Below are positions 36,797 to 48,760 of a stretch of DNA of 64,000 nt, piece after piece. The position numbers and the translations under genes are program-made. This stretch comes from Sweltsa coloradensis (lineage: Eukaryota; Arthropoda; Insecta; Plecoptera; Chloroperlidae), in assembly GCA_024449915.1 (NCBI GenBank), contig JAMZAV010000317.1, forward strand, positions 441,501 through 505,500, read 5' to 3'. The notes beneath the pieces were generated by a model, which made no database searches, had not been told where the DNA came from, and saw only the letters and a list, made by a program, of their open reading frames with translations. Every line of letters begins with the position of its first letter. The stretch's first letter is position 1.

Positions 36797-37375
36797 ACCT
36801 AGTCTAGTTGTCTAAGGCGCCTTAATAGCCGAAATGTGGGAGACGTGGGTTCAATCCCCTGGTCGAGAAAGATTTTGTAATTTCTGGATTATATTTTAAA
36901 ATTATTAAACAAGTTTTGAAATGCATATAAAGCAGTGCTGCCTATCATCTGTGACAAGACTATGGAAAACATAGACAGTACGAAATACGTGTAAGGATTG
37001 CAATGTTTACTCAATCTCCGAGCGAAATTTTGGGGTACCTTGAGCGTGCCACATTCGATAAACCTTGGGCACGGCATTTCACAGCCATGCAGGCAAATAA
37101 CAAACAAAAAATATTTTTTCAAAATCAAAACCATAGTCGTTAAAATAATTCCTACACAGCAGCATATTTTTCAATTTATTTTTTCTTTTAGATTTAAATC
37201 GCAATGGATCTAGCTGATTTTGTTAGCAATTCTCAGTAAACTCGTACCGGATGTCTGTTTAAAATTGCAGTGCAATCTGTTCAGCGATTCGGCTGATTTT
37301 CGATGTACACACAGACAGACTCATGAAAGCGCTATTTGAGTTGAATGAAGACACTCAGTCGCTACGCTCCCTCTT
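36797..37375 (+). mobile_element. tRNA-derived element, family S3, full-length type
   Basis: Starts CTAGTCTAGTTGTCTAAGG with box B GGGTTCAATCCCC, then GATTTTGTAATTTCTGG, GTACGAAATACG and a tail ending GTCGCTACGCTCCCTC. The upstream neighbour ends GGCGTTTACCTAGT, so a Helentron-type 3' terminus abuts the head directly. Confidence 0.6.
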
Positions 37376-37379
37376 TTAA

Positions 37380-39839
37380 TAATTTTTGCAATCACCTTCC
37401 AACCCCACCTTAAAAGGGGGGAGCCACTTTGAAGAAAATAAGTTAAAGAAGAACAATAAACTGAATAAGAACTATACAAATCGAAAATATGTAATTAAAT
37501 TATTATTTATTTTAAAATATTTATATCAACGTTTCACAACAAGAACAAAGCCATTTTTATTTAACAGTTGCATTTTAACCTTTTGTTTATTTTGATTATT
37601 GTTAATTTGTTTTCCTGTGCATGATATGTTATTAGTAATTTTGATGTATATTTTATACATTTCATAAATAAATAGATATTAAAAGAAAAGACACGTACAC
37701 ACAAACACACAGAAAAGATAAAAACGGACCGAGTCCCATCTGTGTTCCCTTGACAAGACTCTCGCTAGTCGCTTCTCTCGCTCGTCTAATTCTTCTTCTT
37801 AGACCACGTGCAGCTTCTGTTGGCATGGTGTTCCAGGCTGTTCCTGTCGTCTAGTGCACAATGAAAGTGAAACTGGCATAACAAATATATCACATTTACG
37901 AACAGTCACATTATATTATATTAACATCAAATGTGAACTAAAACTTGATAACGACCAAATTAATTACAAATAACTCAATGGACCAAGAGTAAACAAATAT
38001 GAGGAATAAATCAAATTTGTCTACGTCGACCTGATATTTATTACCTTCAATTATGCGATTAATCCACTATTCTTCATTCGGTAATCGAGTGGTGTCTGTC
38101 TATAGTGACAAAGCGCATTGGAAAAGTAGACCAATAATATTGTGTTTATGGGTTCAGAGTATCCATTAAATATAATTGTGTGTGTGTTTTTTTTACTAAT
38201 TTATGTGCCATTTACTTTGTCAGTACAACTCCAAAAAATAACACATACCATTTATTATTTAATTGGCGAGACGTGAGAAAATGAACCAAAAACCCAATTT
38301 GACTACGTTGAGAAAAACAATTGATCAGATGTTTATCAACTTGTTTGATTTTTTTATTGATTATTTGCTCTCAACCAGAAAATCGGCTAATCGGCTATTA
38401 TTTATATCAAGAGGAATCAATCAAAATCTTTAAAGTAATACATGTCTTGTTTTTAGTGCAATCTAGACACATTTCTCATGCGCACTCACACTATTACTTC
38501 CTACCACGTTGTATTATTCGGTTCACTTGTTTCGCTGCTTACTTATAGATAGCTTGTGTACATGAACACAGTTAAAGGTGACAACTTCCAATGCACGGGC
38601 TGAGATTTCGTTTTTCACTTATATTGTGTGCCATTATTTGAGTTTCCGATGGTCGATACACACACAAATAGGACAAATACAATAAGAAAGAGTCTTCTTT
38701 GAATATGGCCACTAATTATTGTCAATGGATTAAAAACCCAGACGGCTCCCGGACTAAAGATGACTTCTATTGTCTAGATCAAGCGTAATAAAGGTTGTCA
38801 CCTCTTTATAAAATTCACATTGTTTCAAATCCCAACAAGATTATGAGTAATATTTTCAATCACTAATGTTAAACAACTTTCAAAATAGACGGTTCTATCC
38901 AATATATTTTATGTATTTATGTTTTTGTAAAATTGTGTATTTTATGTACTGTATGACCGAAAAATACCTAAAATCCACGCCGGAAAGGCATTTATCGGTG
39001 AATTTGTAATTTGTTAACTCTCACAATATGAGGGCAATTTTATAAAAGTTGCTCTTTCTCTCTTTCAATAGTTTGAATTTATTTTTGTCAGACACGCTTT
39101 AATTTTGAACAAATATAAATAATCTGAATTTGACCCCTTAATCATAAACAAGCATTACTTTGAATATATTTTGGAAATGAGCTGACATTTTGAAAAATAA
39201 CCCCCAATTTTGGTAATTTAGAGGGAAATTGAAGTGGTTGCAGGGTTTCTGATATAAACGACTTGTACCAGAACACTACTACCTAAGATAGGGATAGATG
39301 AAGAGTGGTAAAGCAACTATTGCCAATTTGGTTTGTACAATATTTAGACTTTTACGATGGTATATAGGCCTAATATCTGACTATTAAAAATATAATGACA
39401 GGACAGGAATGATAGTTATTACATGTTATCAAGTATGGCAATATAGTGTAATAAATATAGATTGCAATTGAAAATAAATCATTAACGCCCGTACTCAATA
39501 TCTTCCTCCTTGGGAATGCTGACGAGTTTCAAGATCTAAGGACCGAGACACCTTTAATTAGTTTAGTCGGGTTGGTTTCTTATGAAAGACCCGTTACATT
39601 TAATTATACTAGGCTTATAATTTGTGAAATGTATAATATTTAATAACGTTTGTTTAGTCAATAGAACAAAAGAAATGTAAATGAATCAATTAAATATGTA
39701 TTTTTGTTACGAAAACGAACGTTTGAAACAATTTTTTACTTCTTTACTTCACACACAAGGCTAGCAATGTTTCACCACCATTGCGTGATAAACTGATGTG
39801 TTTTTTCTTGTAGCTTGGTTGCACCCTGTTCCTCTCGAA
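37380..39839. other. AT-rich sequence, nothing recognised
   Basis: No long frames, tRNA-like boxes or repeat copies were seen on either strand. Confidence 0.45.
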
Positions 39840-40012
39840 GGCTAGTTCTTCAGCGGCACCGCTCCTCGGCCATAGCGCGCAACTTGGCTGAACTGCGAGG
39901 CGGGACTTGGCCTCCTCGACCTTGGCCAGGGTCCGCGCGGTTTCAAGGACGACCTTGGCCGCCAGGTTAACAAGTTCCGCTCCTCGGCCACAGCGCGCAA
40001 CTTGGCTGATTA
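39840..40012 (-). pseudogene. Broken coiled-coil coding remnant
   Basis: On the minus strand, pieces in different frames read AKLRAVAEER, then AAKVVLETARTLAKVEEAKS, then AKLRAMAEER, then AEELAFER. The last resembles AEELEFER of the exon at 41,558. A segment of about 30 bp recurs roughly 112 bp apart. Frame changes between segments break any single product. It is either a decayed duplicate of the coiled-coil exon or an exon with sequence errors. Confidence 0.4.
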
Positions 40013-40412
40013 TAAGGAATAGGAATTATGTTAAAAGTATGAACTTGAAATTATCAACAGAATACCGATGTGTTTGCAATAACGAATGTAAATGTGAGTA
40101 TTGCCCAATATAAAGACCGAGACCAAGACACGAGTTTTATTTCGTCGTTGGCGAGGTCGTTGGCATCTAAGATAAAACAGTAAATTACCAACAAGTCTTG
40201 TCTAACAAGTACCTAGATGTAACCATAGCAATAGGGAACTGGCCTTGGTTTCAAATATATCTAACACGTATTTAGTAATTTGTAACATTCAATTTAATAA
40301 ACATCGCAATTAAAATAAACTATAAAAAATAAAATCTGTAGATTCTATGCATGTTCAAAGGTTCTGGGTTTTGACTTCCCGCACAAAGACTTAAGCCCGC
40401 GCTCTTTTGGTT

Positions 40413-40495
40413 GTGACGTTATCGTGAGGTTAGGAGGAGAAGCTGATTGGCAGAACTGCCAGCTCGCCGCCTCGGCAAACCTCACGATCACGTCA
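40413..40495. repeat. GC-rich nested hairpin
   Basis: TGACGTTATCGTGAGGTT and AACCTCACGATCACGTCA (17 of 18 matched) enclose a second inverted pair, TGGCAG/CTGCCA. This GC-rich block stands alone in AT-rich sequence. Confidence 0.6.
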
Positions 40496-41557
40496 AGCCA
40501 CCTGCAATGGCGCATGGTCGTTTTTCGGCGCGAAGCCCGGTTCAAATTTTTCCTCGCTCACAGTTAACGCTAATAAAAGCCGGAAGCATAAAAAACTTTA
40601 CGGTGGGTTATTTGAGGTTTTAGTAGGGACATATTCAAATTTGGTAATGAAGGACATTCCCTATTATTATTTCATTGATCCGACGTACAGTATATCATTT
40701 ACTGCTGAAGAAATAAACGTCTCCTGAAATTTCACAATCCGATATATTCCAAATACATATATTTATATTCATTTCTTTATCAATTTTGCATCACAAATAT
40801 ATATATATAGCCATGTTCTATAGATTGATTAAAAGAGTATAGCCCTAATCTCAAGGGTGTGTGTAACAATCGAATAAACCAAATATCATAGCAGTAAACA
40901 GCAAAATCATAAAAAAAAAACATTAATTTATAAGACGATGTACGTTACAAAATTAATAGGTGCAAGAGCGCGCGCGGAGTGGGCGTGTTGGGCGAGATGG
41001 GCAACAATGTTTGCTTTTGGAAAGGTACTAAAACATCCCAAAATATTGTAACAGTTTAGTTCATTTTTTTTATTAAAAGAACAGTGAACTGTCCAAAATG
41101 TGAACTTAATTATAGTTACTTATTTTTATATAAATTCCCAAACTACAAAACCCCCCGGTTGTATATGTGGGGAGAAAGGGAAAAAACTCAAAAAAGAACT
41201 TTCTTTAAATCATTCGTTTTTGGGGGGTTTTAATTTAAAAATTGGGTACACTGACGTTATTCCCGTTACCCTTTAAAATTTTTTCCCGCCTCCCTTTAAA
41301 CCAAAATTATTCAAAAAAAACCAAAATCAATATTTTTTTTATTGCAGTTAGTTGAATCTTAGAAATTTAAATGAATTTAAAAGTTATATTCATTTTAACT
41401 TTAAAATGAAGGAGAAATTGAATTTGGTATAAAACGAAGTTGTTGTTTTTTGTTTATGAATTAATTGCATAATTCTACATGCCTGCTTTCCATCATCGTG
41501 ATTTAATGAAATATATGTGTTTTCATTGTCATTAGGATAAAAAGGAAAGGACAGTCC

Positions 41558-41720
41558 TCATTTCATGATTTCATTAACCGTTTGGTCTTGTTCCTGTATC
41601 TTGCGGGTAATCTGCTTCCGATGTTCCCTCTCGAACTCTAGCTCCTCGGCCGCGTTGGTCGCCCAGCTCTCCTCTGCCTTGACCGCGTGCCTGGCTGCCT
41701 CTCGGGCCACAGACCCTTTT
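41558..41720 (-). CDS. Coiled-coil C-terminal exon (candidate end of the MIB/HERC2 gene)
   Basis: The minus strand ends an open frame with a charged, helix-favouring segment: VAREAARHAVKAEESW, then AAEELEFEREHRKQITRK, then a short tail ending NEIMK and a stop at 41,558. Heptad-like spacing and high Ala/Glu/Lys/Arg content suggest a coiled coil. It lies downstream of the 153-bp array on the same strand, so it may be the last exon of that gene; this is inferred from position only. The exon start is uncertain, since the upstream sequence is very GC-rich and noisy (41,720-42,060). No family is recognised. Confidence 0.45.
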
Positions 41721-43514
41721 TTGCGCCCGGGCCCGCCTGGGCCCTGGTTTTGTCGACCGGGCCGCCTCGAGCAGCACACGGGGCGCGCCCCACCACCACC
41801 GGGCCCAAACTCCTCACCCCCCCCCGGCCGGCGGGGAGGGGAGCCGGAGGGTCCACCTCGGTGGGCCCCGCTGCAGAACGATTATCACCCCTACTACGGG
41901 ACATCCGGGGGGCCCGAGCAGTCGTCAAACCCAGCCCCGAAAACCGGGGCCCCCTCCTTGTACTCGAGACACCAGGACTGGGCCCGAAAAACCCAAATGG
42001 GGCAATGCCAAGCTGGTTCAAACCGATTTTCCGCCAGGTCGAGGGACCCGAGGAGTGACCACAGGACCCCTTACTTTTTGGGTTTTTCCTGTGGAATTAA
42101 AAACATGGGGGGGTTTGGACAAAGTTGCCTCGATTCTCCGCCGGATCGCATGATGGGGGGAAGTGACCACCGCCGCCAAATGTTGTTAAATTCCATTTTA
42201 CCCAACGTAAAGAAAAACGGGTGGCATTTCCCCGATCGTTTCTGCGCTCTGGGGGGAATTTTTTAAATTTTTTTGGACCTTTTCCCTTTGGGTTAACACC
42301 TTTTTACAATAAAAGGGTTATTGTTGCGTGCACTGTTATAAATTTGGGGAAAAATATTTTATATTTTCCAAAGGGAAATTAAAATACCCACTTACTTGGA
42401 TTCCTTGGCCCGTTTTTCCCAAAGTGCATGATTTTCGGACCCCCTTCGAAATTTGGAAAAAAAATTCCCCAAACCTTTCCCCAAAAGGGGCCCCTGAAAC
42501 CACCGGGCAAACCCAACCGATGGATTGGAATTTTTCCCAAATAATTTTTTTTAAATAAAGATAAATAAAGATATAATGTATTAATAGCAGTGAAAAGTTC
42601 AATAATTTGTATTTGTAAAAATAATTAATGTTTTGTTATCATATTTGGTTATAACGATAAATTTCTCGTATTTTTCTGAAACTTTTGTTGTAAGTGAATT
42701 GTTGCATTTACTTTGTTTACTTGAGTTTCTGATTAGTAAACATAACGTTTGGGCTCCTGGCAAAAGCTATGTTGTTTCTACTATAACGCACGGCGTCTCA
42801 AGCGTAAAGTTGGGGGGAAGATGACAACTGACAAGTCATTTTTTGTGTTAGCATGAGTTTGTGTGGGTCGAGGGGTTCTATAAAGTTTGGCGAGAGGCAT
42901 AAACAATTTCGCATCACCAATAGGTCCCAGTTTTCGGGTTTGAATTCGTGGGGCTGTTTTTGAGATCATATCTTGGGGTCTTTTGATATACTTGCAGTTT
43001 AGTCGTTGTCCGCAAGATAATGTGTGTAGGCCCTCACGTAGCTTCAAAATATGGAATGTTGAGTGGGTTTTTATCCTCCATATATTTCTAGGTTTAACTA
43101 GGTTAGGTAATAATGTGGAATTGTGTTACTCTCAAGTATTGCACCTTATGTTCTAAACAATTTGATTGTATTTTCAGCGGAAAAAGTCACAACTGAGTGA
43201 TTTATTTTCCAAATTTCGGAACTGTGAAAAGAAGGGAATTTTTTTCAGGGGAAATTTATTTTTTCGTCTGTTCAAAACCCCCCTTTTTACAATAAAATCG
43301 GGCCCAAGGGCCTCTGTTTTAAACGTCAACTGGCGTGAAAGAATCCTTTTTCCCCGTGTTCGACGCTGATTACAACACCTAAAAATTTGAAACTATATTT
43401 GAACAAAGCATAATATTTACCTTTTACTGAAATTTCCCATGGGAAACTGTAATCACCTATTTTGGGCCGAGTCCCCTCTACTGTATTTGTTAAATTTCAT
43501 TTAAGGGTTTACCT

Positions 43515-46500
43515 TTTAAAGTTCCCTGTGTCCTGGGCTTCCCGTCCTGGTCCCCCCACCCCAGTTTTTTCCCCTCCCGCCCCTTGCCCCCTTACTTGGA
43601 TCATTTTCATCTCTCCCTAAAAGTGGCCCCTCGCTGGACACGACGTGGGACCGGGAAACACCTACCTGGGGGCCCTTTTTCCCTGTGTCCTTGGTTTCCC
43701 CGGCCGGGTCCCCCCCCCCTTTCCATTTCTTCCCCCTCCCCGACCTGCCCCCTATTTGGGGTCATCTTCATCATCTCACACAAGAAAGGCCCCCTCGCTG
43801 GACACGACGCTGGGGACCGGCCCACCTACCTGTGACTTTTCCCCGTGTCCGGGTTTTCCCGCCCTGGTCCCCCCCACCTCCATTTTCTTCCCCCTCACGC
43901 CCTTGTCCCTATTTTGGGATCATCTTCATCACTCATTAAAAGTGGCCCCCGGGCTGGACACGACGCTAGGCCCGGGACACCTCCTGTGACTTTTTCCCTG
44001 TGCCCTTTGGCTTCCCTTTCCGGGTCCCCCCCCCCCTCCAGTTCTTCCCCCACGACCTTGCCCCCTTTACTTGGATCATTTTTCATATCTCACTCCCCAA
44101 TTAGGTCCTCGGGGACACGAGGGCCTTAGGACCGGGAAACCCCTCCCTTGTGACTTTTTCCCGGGTGCCCCGTGGCTTCCCGTCCTGGTCCCCCCACCTC
44201 CAGTTCTTTCCCCCTAGGGAACCCTTGCCCCCCTATTGGTCATCTTTCATCTTTCCTCGCTACAAGTAGGCTCCTCGCTGGACAGGGGACCTAGGACCTG
44301 GACACCTCCCCTGTGACTTTTTTCCCTTTTCCTTTGGGCCTTCCCGCCCGGGGGCCCCCCCCCACCTCCATTCTTCCCCCCCCACGCCCTTTTGCTCCCT
44401 TACTTGGATCTTTTCATAAATCTCGCTAAACTAGGCCCCTTTCGCTGGACCCACGTGGGACCTGGACACCTACCGGTGCCCGTTCCCTGTGTCCTGGGCC
44501 CCCCGTCCTGGTCCCCCCCCTTTCCATTTCTTCCCCCTCCCCGCCTTGCTCCCTTTTGGGAAATCTTTCATCATTCGCAAAACTAGGCTCCTCGTTTGGA
44601 CACGACGCTGGGACCGGGGACCCTACCTGAAAATTTTTCCCTGTGCCCTTTGGGCTTCCCGTCCGGGTCCCCCCCCCCCTCCATTTTTCTTCCCCCTCAC
44701 GACCTTGTTTCCCTACTTGGTTTTCACTTAAATATCTCGTACAATTTAGGCTCCTCGCGGGAACCGAGTAGGACCGGGAACCTACCTGTGCCCTGTTCCC
44801 TGTGTCCTGGGTTTCCCCCGTCCTGGTCCCCCCCACCTCCAGTTCTTCCCCCCCCGCCCTTTGCTCCCACTTGGATCATTTTCCATCTTTCTCGCTAAAA
44901 CTAGGCTCCCTCCTGGCCCCGGGACGCTAGACCTGGACACCTACCTGTAACTGTTCCCTGTGTCCTTGGCTTCCCGTCCTGGTCCCCCCACCTCCAGTTC
45001 TTTCCTCTAACGACCTTGCTCCCTACTTGGATCATCTTCATCATCTCACTACAAGTAGGCTCCTCGCTGGACAGGGGACGCTGGGAAACCTGGAAACCTC
45101 CTGGGGACTTTTTTCCCTGTGCCTGGGCTCCCCGTCCTGGTCCCCCCCCTCCATTTCTTCCCCCTCACAAAAACCTTGCCCCCTACCTTGGTCATCTCAT
45201 CATTGCTACAACTGGGCTCCTCGCGGGACACGACGCTAGGACCTGGACACCTACCTGGGGACTGTTCCCTGTGCCCTGGGCTTCCCGTCCTGGCCCCCCC
45301 CACCTCCAGTTCTTCCCCCCTCACGCCCTTGTTTCCCTATTTGGGATCATCTTCTCATCTCGTTAAAAGGGCTCCTCGTGGACACAAACCCCTGGGGGGG
45401 ACCGGGGACACCTACCGGTGACTTTTTTCCTTTGTGCCCCCTTGGGCCCCCTTTTTCCCTTCCTGGCCCCCCCCAACCTCCGGGTTTTTCCCCCCTCACG
45501 CCCTTGCCCCTATTTTGGATCATTTTTCTTTCATCTCGTACAAGTAGGCCCCTCGCGGGCACGAGCTAGGACCGGGACACCTCCCTGTGTTTTCCCTTTT
45601 TCCTGGGCTTCCCGTCCTGGTCCCCCACCCCCAGTTTTTCCCCCCTCACAAACCTTGCCCCCCAAATTGGATCACCCTTCATCTTTCTCGCTACAATTTG
45701 GGCTCCTCGCTGGGCTCGACGCTAGGACCTGGACACCTACCTGTGACTGTCCCCTGTGTCCTGGGCTTCCCGTCCTGGTCCCCCCCCCGGGTTTTTTCCC
45801 CCTCACGCCCCCTTGCTCCCTATTTGGGATCATCTTAAATCATCTCGCTACAACTGGGCCCTCCTCGCGGGAAAACGACGCTAGGACCTGGACCCCTACC
45901 TGTGACTTTTTCCCTGTGCCCTGGGCTTCCCGCCCCGGGTCCCCCCCCCTTTCCAGTTTTTCCCCCCTCACGACCTTGCTCCCTTTTGGGGGTTTTTACC
46001 CTTCATCACCCTCCCTAAAAAGGGGGGCTCCTCGCGGGAAACACAAAGCTAGGCCCCTGGACACCCACCTGTGACTTTTTCCCTGTGCCTTGCTTCCCGT
46101 CCGGGGCCCCCCCACCCCCAGTTCTTCCCCCTCACGACCTTGCCCCCTATTTGGGATAAATTTTCATCATCTCGCTACAAAGTAGGCTCCTCGCGCCCGC
46201 CCGCTAGGACCGGGAAAACCCTCCCTGTGACGGGTTCCCTGGTTGGGCTTCCCGTCCGGGTTTCCCCCCCCCTCCGTTTTTTCCCCCTCCCCGCCCTTGC
46301 CCCTATTTGGGATCATCTTCTTTCATTCGCTACAATTTGGGCCTCCTCCCTGGACACGACGCTGGGGACCTGGACACCTACCTGGGGACTGTTCCCTGTG
46401 TCCTTGGCTTCCCGTCCTGGTCCCCCCACCTCCAGTTCTTTCCCCTAACGACCTTGCTCCCTACTTGGATCATCTTCATCATCTCACTACAAGTAGGCTC

Positions 46501-48760
46501 CTCGCTGGACACGACGCTAGGACCTGGACACTCCCGGGGGACTTTTCCCCTGTGCCCTTTGGGTTTTCCCGTCCTGGCCCCCCCACCCCCCCGGGTTTTT
46601 CCCCCTCACGCCCTTTGGGCCCCCTACTTGGATCATTTTCTCACCCTCGCTACAAGTAGGCTCCTCGTTTGGCCCACAAACGCTGGGCCCTGGACCCCTC
46701 CCTGTGACTTTTTCCCTGTGTCCTGGGTTTCCCCGCCCGGGTTTCCCCCCACCTCCATTTCCCTTCCCCCTCACGCCCTTGCCCCCTACGGGAATCATCT
46801 TCACATCTCGCTACAATTTAGGTTTCCTCGCGGGACACGGCCCCTGGGTACCGGGAAACCCTCCCTGGGGACTTTTCCCGGGTGTCCTGGTTTTCCCGTC
46901 CTGGTTCCCCCCCCCTCCATTTTCTTCCCCCCCTCACGCCCTTGCTCCCTACTTGGATCATCTTCATCATCTCACTACAAGTAGGCTCCTCGCTGGACAC
47001 GACGCTAGGACCTGGACACCTACCTGTGACTGTTCCCTGTGTCCTGGGCTTCCCGTCCTGGTCCCCCCACCTCCAGTTCTTCCCCCTCACGACCTTGCTC
47101 CCTACTTGGATCATCTTCATCATCTCACTACAAGTAGGCTCCTCGCTGGACACAAAGGGTTTAGGACCTGGAAAACCTATTTTTGACTGTTCCCTGTGTC
47201 CTGGGGCTTCCCGCCCCGGGCCCCCCCAACCTCCAGTTTTTCCCCCTCAGGGACCTTGTTTCCCTACTTGGATTTTCTTATCATCTCACTACAAGTGGGC
47301 TCCTCGCTGGACACGAGCTAGGACCGGGGACCCCCCTTACCTGGGGACTTTTTCCCCTGTGCCCTTGGCTTCCCGCCCTGGCCCCCCCCACCTCCATTTT
47401 TTCCCCCCTCACGACCTTGCTCCCTATTTTGGATCATCTCATCATCTCGTTTCCAAGTAGGCCCCTCGGGGAAAACGACGCTAGCCCTGGACACCTCCTG
47501 GACGGGTTCCCTGTGCCCTTGGGTTTCCCCGCCCGGGTCCCCCCCCCTCCAGTTTCCCCCTCACGCCCTTGCCCCCTATTTTGGGACCTTTAAATAAATT
47601 CGCTACAAGTGGGTCCTCGTTTGGAACGACGCTAGGACCGGGCCCAACCTCCCTTTTGGACTTTTTTCCCTTTTGTCCTGGGCTTCCCGTCCTGGTCCCC
47701 CACCTCCAGTTTTTTCCCCCTCACGCCCTTGCTTCCCCTATTTGGGATCTCTTCATATCTCGTACAAGTAGGCTCCTCCTGGACACGACGCTGGGACCGG
47801 GGACCCCTACCTGGGGACTGTTCCCTGTGCCCTGGGCTTCCCGTCCTGGTCCCCCCACCTCCAGTTCTTCCCCCTAACGACCTTGCTCCCTACTTGGATC
47901 ATCTTCATCATCTCACTACAAGTAGGCTCCTCGCGGGGAAGGGACCCCTGGGGGACCTGGACCCCTCCCTGTGACTTTTCCCCCCGGGTGCCCTGGGCTT
48001 CCCCTTTCCTGGCCCCCCCACCTCCATTTTCTTCCCCCCACGCCCTTGCCCCTATTTGGATCATCTTCTCTTTTCCTCACTCAAGTAGGCTCCTCGCGGG
48101 CAGGGAGCTAGGACCGGGGACACCTACCTGTTACTGTTCCCTGTGCCTTTGGGGTTTCCCCGTCCTGGTCCCCCCACCCCATTTCTTCCCCCCCCACGAC
48201 CTTGCCCCCTACTTGGATCTCTTCTTTCATCTCACTACAAGTAGGCCCCTCGCGGGAAACACGACGCTAGGCCCGGGGACCCCCACCTTTTACTGTTCCC
48301 TGTCCCCTTCCCCCTTCCCGTCCGGGCCCCCCCCCAACCTCCAGTTCCCCCCCTCACGCCCTTGCCCCCTTTACTTGGATCACCCTTCATAAATCTCGCT
48401 ACAAGTAGGCTCCCGCGGGGACACGACGCTAGGCCCCTGGACCCAAACCTGTAAACTTTTCCCCTTTTGGGGTCCTGGGTTTCCCCGCCCTGGCCCCCCC
48501 ACCTCCGTTTTTTCCCCCCCAACGAACCCCTTTGCCCCCTATTGGATCATCTTATCATCTCGCTACAAGTGGCTCCTCGGGGGGGAAAACGCCCGCTAGG
48601 ACTGGACACCTCCCTGGGGACTGTTCCCTGTGTCCGGGCCCCCCGCCGGGCCCCCCCCACCCCCATTCTTCCCCCTCACGACCTTGCCCCCTACTTTGGA
48701 TCATCTTCTAAATCCACTACAAGGGCTCCTCGCGGGGAAAAAACACGACGCTAGGACCTG
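43515..48760 (-). repeat. 153-bp tandem array of a MIB/HERC2 first-half exon (about 34 units)
   Basis: Each unit is a copy of the 141-bp first-half exon followed by the 12 bases GTAGGTGTCCAG, which is the exon's donor fused straight to its acceptor. The cleanest stretch (about 46,955-47,150) gives an exact 153-bp period and encodes VVRGKNWRWGDQDG-type cores. Because 153 is 51 codons, clean units read through in one frame on the minus strand, with GRCPG bridging neighbours. The right end keeps the normal upstream intron flank (TGTGTGTCCAG near 48,765). Many units carry frameshifts and runs of G, C, T or A that look like consensus error. No second-half exon sits between units. Whether it is coding, spliced or inert cannot be told from the sequence. 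Confidence 0.85.

Noticed and set aside
41565..42266. 233-codon plus-strand frame rich in Pro and Gly
   Set aside because: It is antisense to the coiled-coil exon and crosses noisy GC-rich sequence; composition explains its length.
45418..46074. Long Pro-rich plus-strand frames over the 153-bp array
   Set aside because: They are antisense shadows of the MIB/HERC2 exon copies.
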